Part shown: in pieces, positions 54,401 through 60,408 of the stretch
How the letters are laid out: the number at the start of each line of letters is the position of its first letter
Position numbering within the stretch: the first letter of the stretch is position 1
From: Pyrinomonadaceae bacterium
Lineage (GTDB): Bacteria; Acidobacteriota; Blastocatellia; Pyrinomonadales; Pyrinomonadaceae
DNA length: 64,000 bases
NCBI GenBank assembly: GCA_030841105.1
Contig: JAVEDE010000106.1
Span: 35,900-99,899, forward strand
Direction: 5' to 3'
The notes under the pieces: generated by a model
What the model saw: the letters and a program-made list of their open reading frames with translations, nothing else
Database searches by the model: none
Told to the model about the DNA's origin: nothing
Program-made: the position numbers and the translations under genes

Positions 54401-56573
54401 GCAGAACTGGGACGGGCTATTAGGCAACTGGTACGGCACGCGCACCACGGTCACCGTCAACAACGTGAGCGTCGCACAGCCCTGCCAGCCCGCCACGCCC
54501 TGCACGTGGCAGCAGGTCATCGCGCTCTTCCCCAACGCGGGCGTGCGCAACACCCCTGCGAGCGCGGTTCTCTTCAAGGTGGGCGGCCCCTGGTCGCCGG
54601 GCTTTGACGGCAACGTGGACAACTTCCGCATCGCCATCACCACCGCTCGTGTCACCTACGACTTCGAGCCGCTGCCGCAGCTCTCGATCAACGACGTGAC
54701 GCACAACGAAGGCAACGCCGGGCAGACCGACTACACCTTCACCGTCACGCTCTCACCTGCGAGCGATCAAACCGTCACGGTTGACTACGCCACCGCCGAC
54801 GGCACAGCCACCGCGCCCTCAGACTACATCGCACACCCGACGACGCAGTTGAGCTTCGCGCCCGGCGACACGCAGAAGCAGTTCACCGTCAAGGTGAACG
54901 GCGACACCCTGTTCGAGCCTGATGAGGCGTTCGTCGTCAACCTCTCGAACGCGTCCGCGAACGCGACCGTCTCCGACAATCAAGGCACGGGCACGATCAC
55001 GAACGACGACGGCATGCCCGCCATCAGCATCAACGACGTCTTCGTCGCCGAACCCGACACGGCGGGCACGACGAACGCCACCTTCACCGTCACGCTCTCG
55101 CAGGCTTCGGCCTCGCCCGTCACGGTCACGTACCAGACCGCCGACGGCACGGCCAACGCGCCCGACGATTACAACGCCGTCGCCCCGACCGTGTTGACGT
55201 TCGACCCCGGCCAGACGAGCAAGAACGTCTCCGTGACAATCAACGCCGACGCGCTCGCCGAGGGCGCGGAGACCTTCACCGTCAACCTCAGCAATCCGAG
55301 CAGCAATGCGACGATTGCCGACAGTTCGGGCACGGGCACGATCACCGACGCGGTCACGACCGGGCAGGTGCTCATCAGCGAGTTCCGCTTCCGCGGCGCG
55401 ACCTACGCCGCAGGCGTTGACGGCAGTTATGACGAGTACGTCGAGTTGTACAACAACACGAACTCGCCCATCGTCGTCGGCACGGCGGACGGTTCAAGCG
55501 GTTGGACAATCGCCGCCTTGAGCGACGACGGCACGACAATCGTGCCGCTCGTCACGATTCCGGGCGGCACGTTCATCCCGGCGCGCGGCCATTACCTCGT
55601 CGCCTACTCCGACACTCCCGTCAACTCCGCGACGGGCGGCTACAGTCTGGGCGGCTACGCCGTGCCCGACCGCCTCTACACAATCGCGCAGGTCGGCGAC
55701 GGCGCAGGCGTCGCCTTGTTCCGCACGGCGGAGGCGACGAACTTCAACGCCGCCGAACGACTCGACGCCGCGGGCTTCAGCGGCACGGCGGGCGCGACGG
55801 CCGACATGTTCCGCGAAGGCGCGGGGCTGACGTCGCCCGGCGCGAACGACGGCCAGTACGCGTTCGTGCGCAAGCTCATCAGCGGCACGCCGCAGGACAC
55901 GAATGACAACGCGGCCGACTTCGGGTTCTACTCGACCGACGGCGCATCATACGGCGGCGTGCAGTCAATCCTCGGCGCGCCGGGGCCGGAGAGTGCGGAC
56001 AAGCCCGTCCAGCGCAACGGCGTCATCAAGGCCGCGCTCATAGACGGCACGGCCTTCTCGACCGCGCCGCCCAACCGCGTCCGCAGCGGGCAGGTGCAGC
56101 CGGGCGTGCCCAACGCCTACGGCACGCTCAGCATCCAGCGGCGTTTCAAGAACACCACCGCGCTGCCCGTCACGCGTCTGCGCTTCCGCATCGTGGACAT
56201 CACCACGCTCAACAGTCCCGTCGCGAGCAGCCCGCAGTCCGACCTGCGCGTGCTGACTTCGACGGGCGTCGTGACCAACTCGCAGGGTCAGGTAGTCGTC
56301 ACGGTCAACGGGCTGACGCTCGAACAGCCGCCCGCGCAAACGAACGGCGGCGGGATGAACTCGACGCTGACGGTCGCCCTCCCCGGCAACATGCTTGCGC
56401 CGGGCAGCACCATTGACGTGCAGTTCCTCTTAGGCGTCGAGCAGCAGGGCGCGTTCCGCTTCCTCGTCAACGTCGAGGCGTTGCCGGGGCTGGCGAATCC
56501 CTTCGCGCCGCCCGACCAGTCCAACATGAAGAGCGAGGGCACGAAGAAGAGCACCACCCCGAAGACCCGCTAA
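45402..56573 (+). CDS. Giant secreted repeat protein (beta-helix, Calx-beta, lamin-tail)
   Basis: A 3723-residue exported protein. A long N-terminal signal (hydrophobic core ~16-37) is followed by a beta domain, a fibronectin-III domain (~310-400) and an autotransporter-like Gly/Thr/Asn beta-solenoid (~407-1127). Five Calx-beta domains lie at ~1137-1256, ~1805-1917, ~2432-2543, ~3094-3203 and ~3206-3317 (core D-x-x-x-x-E-G-N-S-G-T-T-x-Y). Three right-handed beta-helix blocks (~1259-1700, ~1920-2340, ~2546-2853) each open with VVYVDD and D-P-D-G-A-G-P-A-T. A lamin-tail domain (~3322-3520) and a C-terminal module (~3534-3723) match those of the protein at 26410. Calx-beta domains usually bind calcium. 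Likely surface adhesin or matrix protein. GGAG lies ~9 bases before ATG 45402. Confidence 0.9.
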   Translation: MNYLRPRFAKLNVSARLLFICATFALAASLLGATAYVQNRQAAAAQQQQPPAAPATRIEKLGAHAPEPREGLAEPEAAPREILPSITSNYNNIAATNGSLTDMTTGTTQLVAASQDDFASPVSNIGFDFYFQGTRFTQFSASSNGGMRLGGTAIGSTSYGNAFPFASQSILAPFMGDHRTSSTGKVHFKVIGSAPNRTLIVEWLNMNQNWNSATVDGTYQARLYETTGIIEYVYGSMAINGTSTVGGGQIDVVGFASTTGDGNFLTVNQATNAINTTGAAVTSTYSTTGPIANLTSAANGSRRIYTFTPPSTPTAPTNLTFTAVTPTSMTLNWTDSPNEQAYAIFNSTDGTNFNFVTQPAQNATSQNVTGLSPSTNYVWQVFAVSEGALSSALSGSQATAAPGNIMSTAVGGNWSSTLTWVGGVIPSATDNVTIADAATVTIDTAANAFSLSVGTGLVAPTTLQYETTTARALTVVTNVTIASNGTFRSATTGTQTGHVLSLGGNLTNNGILDFSTTATNVAGASINFTGAANNTFGGTGATTDVRTITINKGTSNASILELNPTNFTVQGVATDGTPAAYLTLTNGTFKISGTFTAAFRTFTTAAYTIGATTGIWLNNPNYTVSGQGSSPANNGLLRISQGTFNVGTGTGNSMGAGAGAVFTIEGGTFNATGRLQTTSAVTYNQSGGTVNVNTISGGSSSNGSFGFSSASSVINMSGGTINLVQASTAATPFDYQFSGTANITGGTLNVGTAATATNFNFRIRGQVPNLVINNTTNNKTATLIAQTNVFGDITVSPGTTLNLNGFLLLDLGTNLFNNGTILGNTTGSRLYFAGAGAQQYGGSGVAGTVALPLLSLDFDSAGVTIQAGTTNNLITNRINMFRGNVTNTYKITLGVGGTSTGVVQFGVAGATSPTGSFDVAPTFNLGSGGEIMLYAQETAVRTTGVEINPTRVLSGMTVDNTNNLIIAGGDLAVTGALAFTNGTITTAANTLISSSSGTITRTNGYVIGNLRQTFTANGTKPYAVGTTNGFSPVSANVTAGTGDLTMRATQGKLPAISGANALARYWTLTGTGMTADLQFFYLAGDVTGTESNYSIIKQSSGVLTLAGGSVNPATHIATINGVSSFSNWTLAEPAAINAGSIQFDSATYNVGESAGTVTLNATRTGGTDGAVGISYATSDGTASSVAGADYLQTTGGTSWASGESGTKTIVVTITPDMIDEPDETFTVALSNPSGGATLGSPATATVTINDDDNPATPAAVVYVDDNFTGANGSDPDGAGPATSIGYDAFATIQGGVSGVAAGGTVNVAAGTYTENVTISEALTLNGAGVSVVTLRPALSGANPCAGASLCPGASNLMLVQASNVTISGLTLDGDNPTLTSGIVRGGADLDARNGIITNHTVGSFNNLEVHHATIKNIYLRGVYNSTGGAFNFHDNTVQNVQGDGGSIGLFNFGGAGAFTNNTVSACNDAIASNHSRGTQFTGNNVTTSASGIHTDNAGDGGGTPDTISGNTVTDSQQFGYGIWTFVPANVVTVSNNTVTNVEVGLASAGGQGGSSTFNGNTVNGMSRANATGVYLTTDQFGFGQGNNSVVFRSNTVTGNVDGFFLEANESGTIASAVARKLPASANLSDGREPDAKAKGTPSVSATSYTLNVNADFNRTTGNSSTGVSKTGSGILVLNFENNWWGCNAGPNQTGCQTVDAAADFSPWLVLTVSASPNPIAPGGSTTVTADLRHNSDGAIPSSTVFVPPTPVAFSATNGTITPSNATTANGDAAATFTSTSASSGTASATIDNQTTSTNVNVNAPAFSIDDVTHDEGNSGTTSYTFTITKTGATNFGASVDYATVDGTATSPSDFTALSTTTLAFTSVETTKQITVFVNGDATVEPDEAFTVHLSNASGATIADADGTGTITNDDARPAPAVVYVDDDFTGASGTDPDGAGPATEIGYDAFPTVQGGVNGVAPNGTVNVASGNYPEQVVIGKSLTLAGAGAATTTISTPASLTPGIGGNLVLVEVNGGATVNASGIAVAGPRVFNGCSAQIFYGVYVSGAATLNLSDSAVRDIRLADPSLLGCQDGIAIRAGSQGLAQTATLSLDTVSVTNYQKSAVIVDGTGTTATITDSTITGQGVPANLAANAIQIGRGAAATVTGNTISGNLCNNGVCGPDPFTQAFSTGVLIFSTSNAVTLSNNTFSNNDVGVYNNAANTTVSGNTFTANRYENLFLDEGNAVVSDNNMSGASNVGVLAVSFVGNAGNSTGTLTRNNITGAGVGLQLLDDTSGADNFTPQLTAHSNRIVATTTAIDNPQSQTVDLENNWWGCNAGPGNTGCGAVTGTGADFNPWFVLAATATPNSIVPGGTSNVAVDMTKNSDGATPAPALPDLPVAYSATNGTMSPTNATVSAGASSSTFTSTNSNSAVATVTVDNQTINLPITVNAPSFSVDDVTHTEGNSGTTSYVFTVTKTGATMLASSVQIDTVDGTATSPSDFTANTATLNFGAADTTMQFTVLVNGDTNIEPNEAFTVHLSNASGAGISDADGTGTITNDDNAPPPVVYVDDDWVGLSNGTDPDGAGPATSIGYDAFATINGGIGGVANPGTVNVYAGTYDEDVNVNKTVSLIGTQGAGVTNVRGPIGGSSATTIQITASNVTVAGFTITRLGNNTTDWNNPGLNSAGIAIQGQAITGALIRDNIITGNRNGLDLNNTNGHTVRNNVIDFNRTGFIYRNQTDNQTVVENFITNNWTVGVLFLDASSGSNVPVQTAAHSVFSNNNISANWYGQIVDRQTGGSLPAPATTNYKNFRHNWFGTTSPIVTTANSAEPGYAAQIPVAYGGTATPPGGQPDIAGPASANFKYQPFLQSGTDTNVETTPGRGTNGFQGQINNIVVTPANQQGWIFFDDAPGTGTGSGGFEQGPATPPLGVGSAFLTVDAQGRHALGTGGYGGTRMDDVTTLAYHSYQDNNANTVVAPSLQFDIDYDLNDAATAYMGRLAFEPYLSPTQGAVAQNVWQNWDGLLGNWYGTRTTVTVNNVSVAQPCQPATPCTWQQVIALFPNAGVRNTPASAVLFKVGGPWSPGFDGNVDNFRIAITTARVTYDFEPLPQLSINDVTHNEGNAGQTDYTFTVTLSPASDQTVTVDYATADGTATAPSDYIAHPTTQLSFAPGDTQKQFTVKVNGDTLFEPDEAFVVNLSNASANATVSDNQGTGTITNDDGMPAISINDVFVAEPDTAGTTNATFTVTLSQASASPVTVTYQTADGTANAPDDYNAVAPTVLTFDPGQTSKNVSVTINADALAEGAETFTVNLSNPSSNATIADSSGTGTITDAVTTGQVLISEFRFRGATYAAGVDGSYDEYVELYNNTNSPIVVGTADGSSGWTIAALSDDGTTIVPLVTIPGGTFIPARGHYLVAYSDTPVNSATGGYSLGGYAVPDRLYTIAQVGDGAGVALFRTAEATNFNAAERLDAAGFSGTAGATADMFREGAGLTSPGANDGQYAFVRKLISGTPQDTNDNAADFGFYSTDGASYGGVQSILGAPGPESADKPVQRNGVIKAALIDGTAFSTAPPNRVRSGQVQPGVPNAYGTLSIQRRFKNTTALPVTRLRFRIVDITTLNSPVASSPQSDLRVLTSTGVVTNSQGQVVVTVNGLTLEQPPAQTNGGGMNSTLTVALPGNMLAPGSTIDVQFLLGVEQQGAFRFLVNVEALPGLANPFAPPDQSNMKSEGTKKSTTPKTR
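49178..53960 (+). repeat. Tandem ~1.9-kb coding repeats inside the giant gene
   Basis: Three copies of one unit start at about 49178, 51160 and 53040. Each begins with the coding equivalent of VVYVDD and D-P-D-G-A-G-P-A-T, then a beta-helix; the first two continue with N-N-W-W-G-C-N-A-G-P, an Ig-like segment and a Calx-beta domain, the third is partial. Some stretches are identical at DNA level, such as GACCCCGACGGCGCAGGCCC. This indicates internal duplication. Confidence 0.8.
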
Positions 56574-56640
56574 GCGTCCGAGGGTTCAAGATTCCGCCCG
56601 CGCCGCGTTCTTCGGAACGCCGGAGGTGAGCGGAAGAGTA

Positions 56641-56675
56641 GAGGCCGCCTGTGCAGCGAGGGCACAGGCGGCCTC
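56641..56675 (+). terminator. 14-pair hairpin after the giant gene
   Basis: GAGGCCGCCTGTGC (56641-56654) pairs perfectly with GCACAGGCGGCCTC (56662-56675), 7-base loop, 67 bases after the stop. It is followed by a short direct repeat TGCGGCCTCTACA.GTC. The rest of the 490-base gap carries the promoter at 56808 and no supported gene. Confidence 0.65.
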
Positions 56676-56807
56676 TACATGTCTGCGGCCTCTACACGTC
56701 TGCGGCGAAGTGCAGTCAGCCGACGCGCTCTACTAACCTCGCGCACATTCCCTCCGTGCCCGCTCCGCGCCCGACGCGTCCCGGCGTGCGCTCGCCGCTG
56801 ACTTTTC

Positions 56808-56836
56808 TTGACAAGCATTTGCGGCCAGAGTATTTT
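56808..56836 (+). promoter_or_regulatory. Sigma-70 promoter for the kinase-regulator operon
   Basis: Perfect TTGACA (56808-56813), 17-base spacer, TATTTT (56831-56836). Predicted start near 56843, giving a ~220-base leader to ATG 57064. The box pair is the same as at 32943. Confidence 0.65.
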
Positions 56837-57063
56837 CGGGTTGTTCCCGACAGTCCCCCTCCAAGAGCCGGTGACTTCAACCTCACCAGCCGTCTTCTAT
56901 TCCACCGTTCCATTTACAGAGGGACTGCCCCGGCGCACCGCTTTGCGGCCGGCCGCGTGCAGGAACACCGGACGAGAGGCCGCCCGCGTGTTCGCGCCCG
57001 GCGGGTCAACATTTCCACTGGCGAGAGAAGCCGCACCATTCTCATTAAAGCTAGGGATCGCGC

Positions 57064-58452
57064 ATGAGTAAACAGCGCAACTTATATATCGTCTTCTTCT
57101 TCACCGCGCTTACCGTCGTCTTAACCGTGGTCGTCGTCATGACGTGGGAGAAGATTCTGATGACGCCCTTCTACTCGATGGTCGAGACTTACTATCCGGG
57201 CGACGCGAACCGCGTCGTCAGGTGGCGGATGCAGCAGCGGTTCGAGCACATCTTCATCTCGACCGTCGTTGACGTGATCGTCGTCACCCTCCTCCTGCGG
57301 CTCGTCGGCCGCCAGCAGCGCAAGCTGGCCGCGAGCGAAGAACGTTACCGCGCCCTCTTCGAGCACGCCAACGACGGCATCGTGATCGTCTCCTCCGAAA
57401 GCCGCACCATCATCGAGGTCAACAACAAGTTCTGCGAACTCTTCGGCTGCCGCCCGCCGGAGTTGATCGGCCAAGACATCGCCGCGCTCGCGTGGGGTGC
57501 GCCCGACAACGGCGCAAGCAGCGACGACGCAACCAACGACGGCGGCGCAACCTACGACGGCGGCGGAAGCGTTGATACGCTCTCGGCGTTTTTGGACAAC
57601 AGCTCATGCGCCGATCAAGAGTTGTCCATCAAGACTTCGGCGGGCGCGATGCTGCCGGTCTCCGTCTCGTGCAGCACGCTCTCGATGGACGAAGACCGTC
57701 TGCTCGTCCTCTTGGTGCGCGACTGGTCAATCCGCAAACGCCTTGAGGCGGAGAAGGAGGAGATGCAGCGGCAACTCTTCCACAACGAAAAAATCTCCGC
57801 CCTCGGACGCGTCGCCGCGCAGGTGGCGCACGAAGTCAAGAACCCGCTCACCGGCCTGCTGCTCTACGCCATGCATTTGAAAAGCAAGCTGAGCGGCAAA
57901 CTGTCCGACAGCGAGCTTACGCTCTGCGACCGGATCATCAGCAGCGTCAACCACCTCGTCGGCACGACCGAGCAAATCCTCAGTTTCGCGCGCCCCGTCA
58001 CGCTTGCGCCCCGGCCGCTCGACCTCAACGGCGTCGTCCGCAAGGTCGTCCAACTGCTGCAACCGCAGATCAACGCCTACCGCATCGAGGAGCGGCTCGA
58101 ACTCCCCGACACGGAAGTGATCGCGCTGCTCGACGAGACCTCGATCACCTCCGCGCTCATCAACCTGACGCTCAACTCGATCCAGTCAATGCCGGAGGGC
58201 GGCCGCCTGACCGTCAAGACCAGCCGTGTGAACGGCACGAGCCAACTCACCATCGCCGACACGGGCTGCGGCATGACGGCCGAGCAGATCGAGAAAGTCT
58301 TCGAGCCTTTCTACACCACGAAGAGCCAAGGGCTGGGGCTTGGCATGCCCTACGCCAAGAAGGTGATCGAACAGCACCACGGGGAAATCCACATCGAGAG
58401 TCGCCGCGATGCGGGGACGCAGATCATCATCGAGTTGCCGGCGGAAAAGTGA
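57064..58452 (+). CDS. Membrane-bound PAS sensor histidine kinase (NtrB/ZraS type)
   Basis: A 462-residue kinase. Two membrane segments (~7-27 and ~62-80) flank a short external loop. A PAS domain (~90-225) follows; it is interrupted at ~145-175 by a low-complexity insert rich in Asp, Gly, Asn and Ala (core NDGGATYDGGG). The phosphoacceptor His lies in A-H-E-V-K-N-P-L-T-G (~residue 260), and the ATPase domain has NLTLNSIQSMPEGG, DTGCGM and GLGLGMPYAKKV. This NtrB-like layout pairs with sigma-54 activators, and the next gene, 10 bases on, is one. AGGGA lies 7 bases before ATG 57064. The signal is unknown. Confidence 0.93.
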   Translation: MSKQRNLYIVFFFTALTVVLTVVVVMTWEKILMTPFYSMVETYYPGDANRVVRWRMQQRFEHIFISTVVDVIVVTLLLRLVGRQQRKLAASEERYRALFEHANDGIVIVSSESRTIIEVNNKFCELFGCRPPELIGQDIAALAWGAPDNGASSDDATNDGGATYDGGGSVDTLSAFLDNSSCADQELSIKTSAGAMLPVSVSCSTLSMDEDRLLVLLVRDWSIRKRLEAEKEEMQRQLFHNEKISALGRVAAQVAHEVKNPLTGLLLYAMHLKSKLSGKLSDSELTLCDRIISSVNHLVGTTEQILSFARPVTLAPRPLDLNGVVRKVVQLLQPQINAYRIEERLELPDTEVIALLDETSITSALINLTLNSIQSMPEGGRLTVKTSRVNGTSQLTIADTGCGMTAEQIEKVFEPFYTTKSQGLGLGMPYAKKVIEQHHGEIHIESRRDAGTQIIIELPAEK

Positions 58453-58462
58453 GACACAGCAG

Positions 58463-59824
58463 ATGCATTCATGGGTCAGAATTTTGGTCGTAGACGACGA
58501 GAGCAGCATCACGGGCGCACTGCAAGTCATACTCGAAGAGCAGGGCTACGAGGTGCACACGGCCGCGAGCATGTCCGAGGCGGCGCGCTTGCTCGACGGG
58601 CGCGCCTTCGATCTCGTCTTCACCGACCTGCGCCTGCCCGACACCGACGGCATGGAAGTGCTCAACCGCATCAAGGCCGGAAACCCCGACACCGAAGTGA
58701 TCTTGATGACTGCGCACGGCTCGCTCGAAGTCGCCATCAGCGCGATCAAGCGCGGCGCGTACTACTACGTGGAAAAACCCTTCACGCCCGACGAGATCGT
58801 CATGCTTACCGAGCGCGCGCTCCAGTTCGCCGGGATCAAACAGGAGAACCGCGTGCTCAAGCGCACGCTCTCCGGCGAGAACGAGGCCTACGGGATGATC
58901 GGCCGCAGCCCGCAGATGCGGCAGATTTACGAGACCATCCGCGCCACCGCCCCTTCGGAAGCCTCCGTTCTCATCGAAGGCGAATCTGGCACGGGCAAAG
59001 AACTCATCGCCACGGCCATTCACTTGCAGAGCAAACGCGCGAGCCGCCCCTTCATCCGCATCAACTGCGCGGCCTTCCCGCCCGACCTCATCGAATCCGA
59101 GTTGTTCGGCTACAAGAAGGGCGCGTTCACCGGGGCTGATCGCGACAAGCGCGGCCTGATAGAAGCGGCCGCCACCGGCACGCTCCTCCTCGACGAGATC
59201 GCAGAGATGCCCGCGCACTTGCAGGCCAAACTTTTGCGCGTGTTGCAGGAACGCAAGCTGCGCCGCCTCGGCGACGAACAGGAGATGCAGGTTGACTTCC
59301 GCCTCATCTCGTCCACCAACCGCAACACCCTGCAAGCCACGCGCGAAGGGCTGCTGCGTGAAGACCTCTACTTCCGCATCAGCACCGTCAAGATCACCGT
59401 GCCCCCTCTGCGCGAACGCCCGGACGATCTGCTGCCGCTCGCAGACCATTTTCTGCAACGCTACGCCACCAAGTATCAGAAGCAGATTCGCGGCATCTCG
59501 CAGCCCGTCATCTCGATCCTCACGCGCTACGACTGGCCGGGCAACATCCGCGAGTTGGAAAGCGTCATCGAACGCGCCGTCTTGTTCTGTCAGGAGGAGA
59601 ACCTCACCGTCGAGAGTTTGCCCGAACACCTCATGCCCGACGGAACGGGTCAGATCAAGTGTCTCATCCCGCCCAACTTCACGCTCGAAGAGATCGAGCG
59701 CGAGGCCATCGCCCAGACCCTCGAACGCACCGGCGGCAACGTCAAAAAAACCGCCCAGATACTCGACATGCACCGGCCGACGCTCTACCGCAAGTTGAAG
59801 CGGTTCAAACTCATCAACATCTGA
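58463..59824 (+). CDS. Sigma-54-dependent response regulator (NtrC/AtoC family)
   Basis: A 453-residue activator in the standard three-part form. Receiver (1-120) with Asp11-Asp12, phosphoacceptor Asp55 (LVFTDLRLP) and Lys in VEKPFT. AAA+ domain (~140-380) with Walker A GESGTGKE, the sigma-54 contact loop GAFTGA, and Walker B LLLDEIAEMP. C-terminal Fis-type helix-turn-helix (~410-453) with GGNVKKTAQIL and RPTLYRKLKRF. It would be phosphorylated by the kinase encoded 10 bases upstream and open sigma-54 promoters. I start at ATG 58463; the longer frame from 58409 overlaps the kinase. A near-consensus sigma-54 promoter at 60125 lies just downstream. Confidence 0.95.
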   Translation: MHSWVRILVVDDESSITGALQVILEEQGYEVHTAASMSEAARLLDGRAFDLVFTDLRLPDTDGMEVLNRIKAGNPDTEVILMTAHGSLEVAISAIKRGAYYYVEKPFTPDEIVMLTERALQFAGIKQENRVLKRTLSGENEAYGMIGRSPQMRQIYETIRATAPSEASVLIEGESGTGKELIATAIHLQSKRASRPFIRINCAAFPPDLIESELFGYKKGAFTGADRDKRGLIEAAATGTLLLDEIAEMPAHLQAKLLRVLQERKLRRLGDEQEMQVDFRLISSTNRNTLQATREGLLREDLYFRISTVKITVPPLRERPDDLLPLADHFLQRYATKYQKQIRGISQPVISILTRYDWPGNIRELESVIERAVLFCQEENLTVESLPEHLMPDGTGQIKCLIPPNFTLEEIEREAIAQTLERTGGNVKKTAQILDMHRPTLYRKLKRFKLINI

Positions 59825-59889
59825 ATCCCACGCGACAACGCGCCTCGATCCTAGTCGGCGCAGAATAGAACACGGAGAAGTTTTGTTGC

Positions 59890-59911
59890 GCCTGAACGAC
59901 ACGGTTCGGGC
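59890..59911 (+). terminator. Hairpin after the response-regulator gene
   Basis: GCCTGAAC (59890-59897) pairs with GTTCGGGC (59904-59911), 8 pairs with one G-U, then AATTTGT. It lies 66 bases after the stop. No gene is supported in the 584-base gap to 60409; the gap also holds the sigma-54 promoter. Confidence 0.4.
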
Positions 59912-60124
59912 AATTTGTCGGCCGCCGCACGCTTTCTTAAAACCTCTTTGCAACAATAAAGCCCGCGAAATTCGCTTCGTTGTGAAATCCTTCTAATTGC
60001 GTTTTGTTTTACTCTGAACCACCGCCCGCCCGTTTAGTTTCATACTGAAACACTCACGCCCGAACGCCCCTCCCGCGCGCTTCAGCTAAGTGTTGCCACG
60101 CTCGCCTTTAAGTTTTCGGGCGCG

Positions 60125-60140
60125 TGGAACGCCCGTTGCA
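60125..60140 (+). promoter_or_regulatory. Near-consensus sigma-54 (-24/-12) promoter
   Basis: TGGAACG (60125-60131), four bases, then TTGCA (60136-60140) fits TGGCACG-N4-TTGCW with a single mismatch, and the GG to GC distance is the required 12 bases. The predicted start near 60152 gives a ~257-base leader for the subtilase at 60409. It lies 300 bases after the sigma-54 activator gene. Confidence 0.6.
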
Positions 60141-60408
60141 CTAAGGGTCAATGCAAGTCGGATGCAGCCCCCAAGCAGAGAACTCACTGCGGCACTGTCG
60201 AAGTAGAAGGCCAGACGGAAGTCGCTACCGGCTCGCATCGTCTCAAACGCTTCACGACCAACTCAAGGGATTCGGTGATTTCACTTCCGAGCGAATTTAA
60301 CGGGCGGGAGTGTGCGAGACGATAACAGGACGCGACACGGCGCGTGTGTCGCGGCTAGATTTCCTCCGGGTTCCTTCTCACTCATAATTTATAGGTGATT
60401 CAATTTTA

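Noticed and set aside
58469..59956. A 495-codon minus frame opposite the sigma-54 activator
   Set aside because: Shadow of a well-supported NtrC-type gene; no domains.
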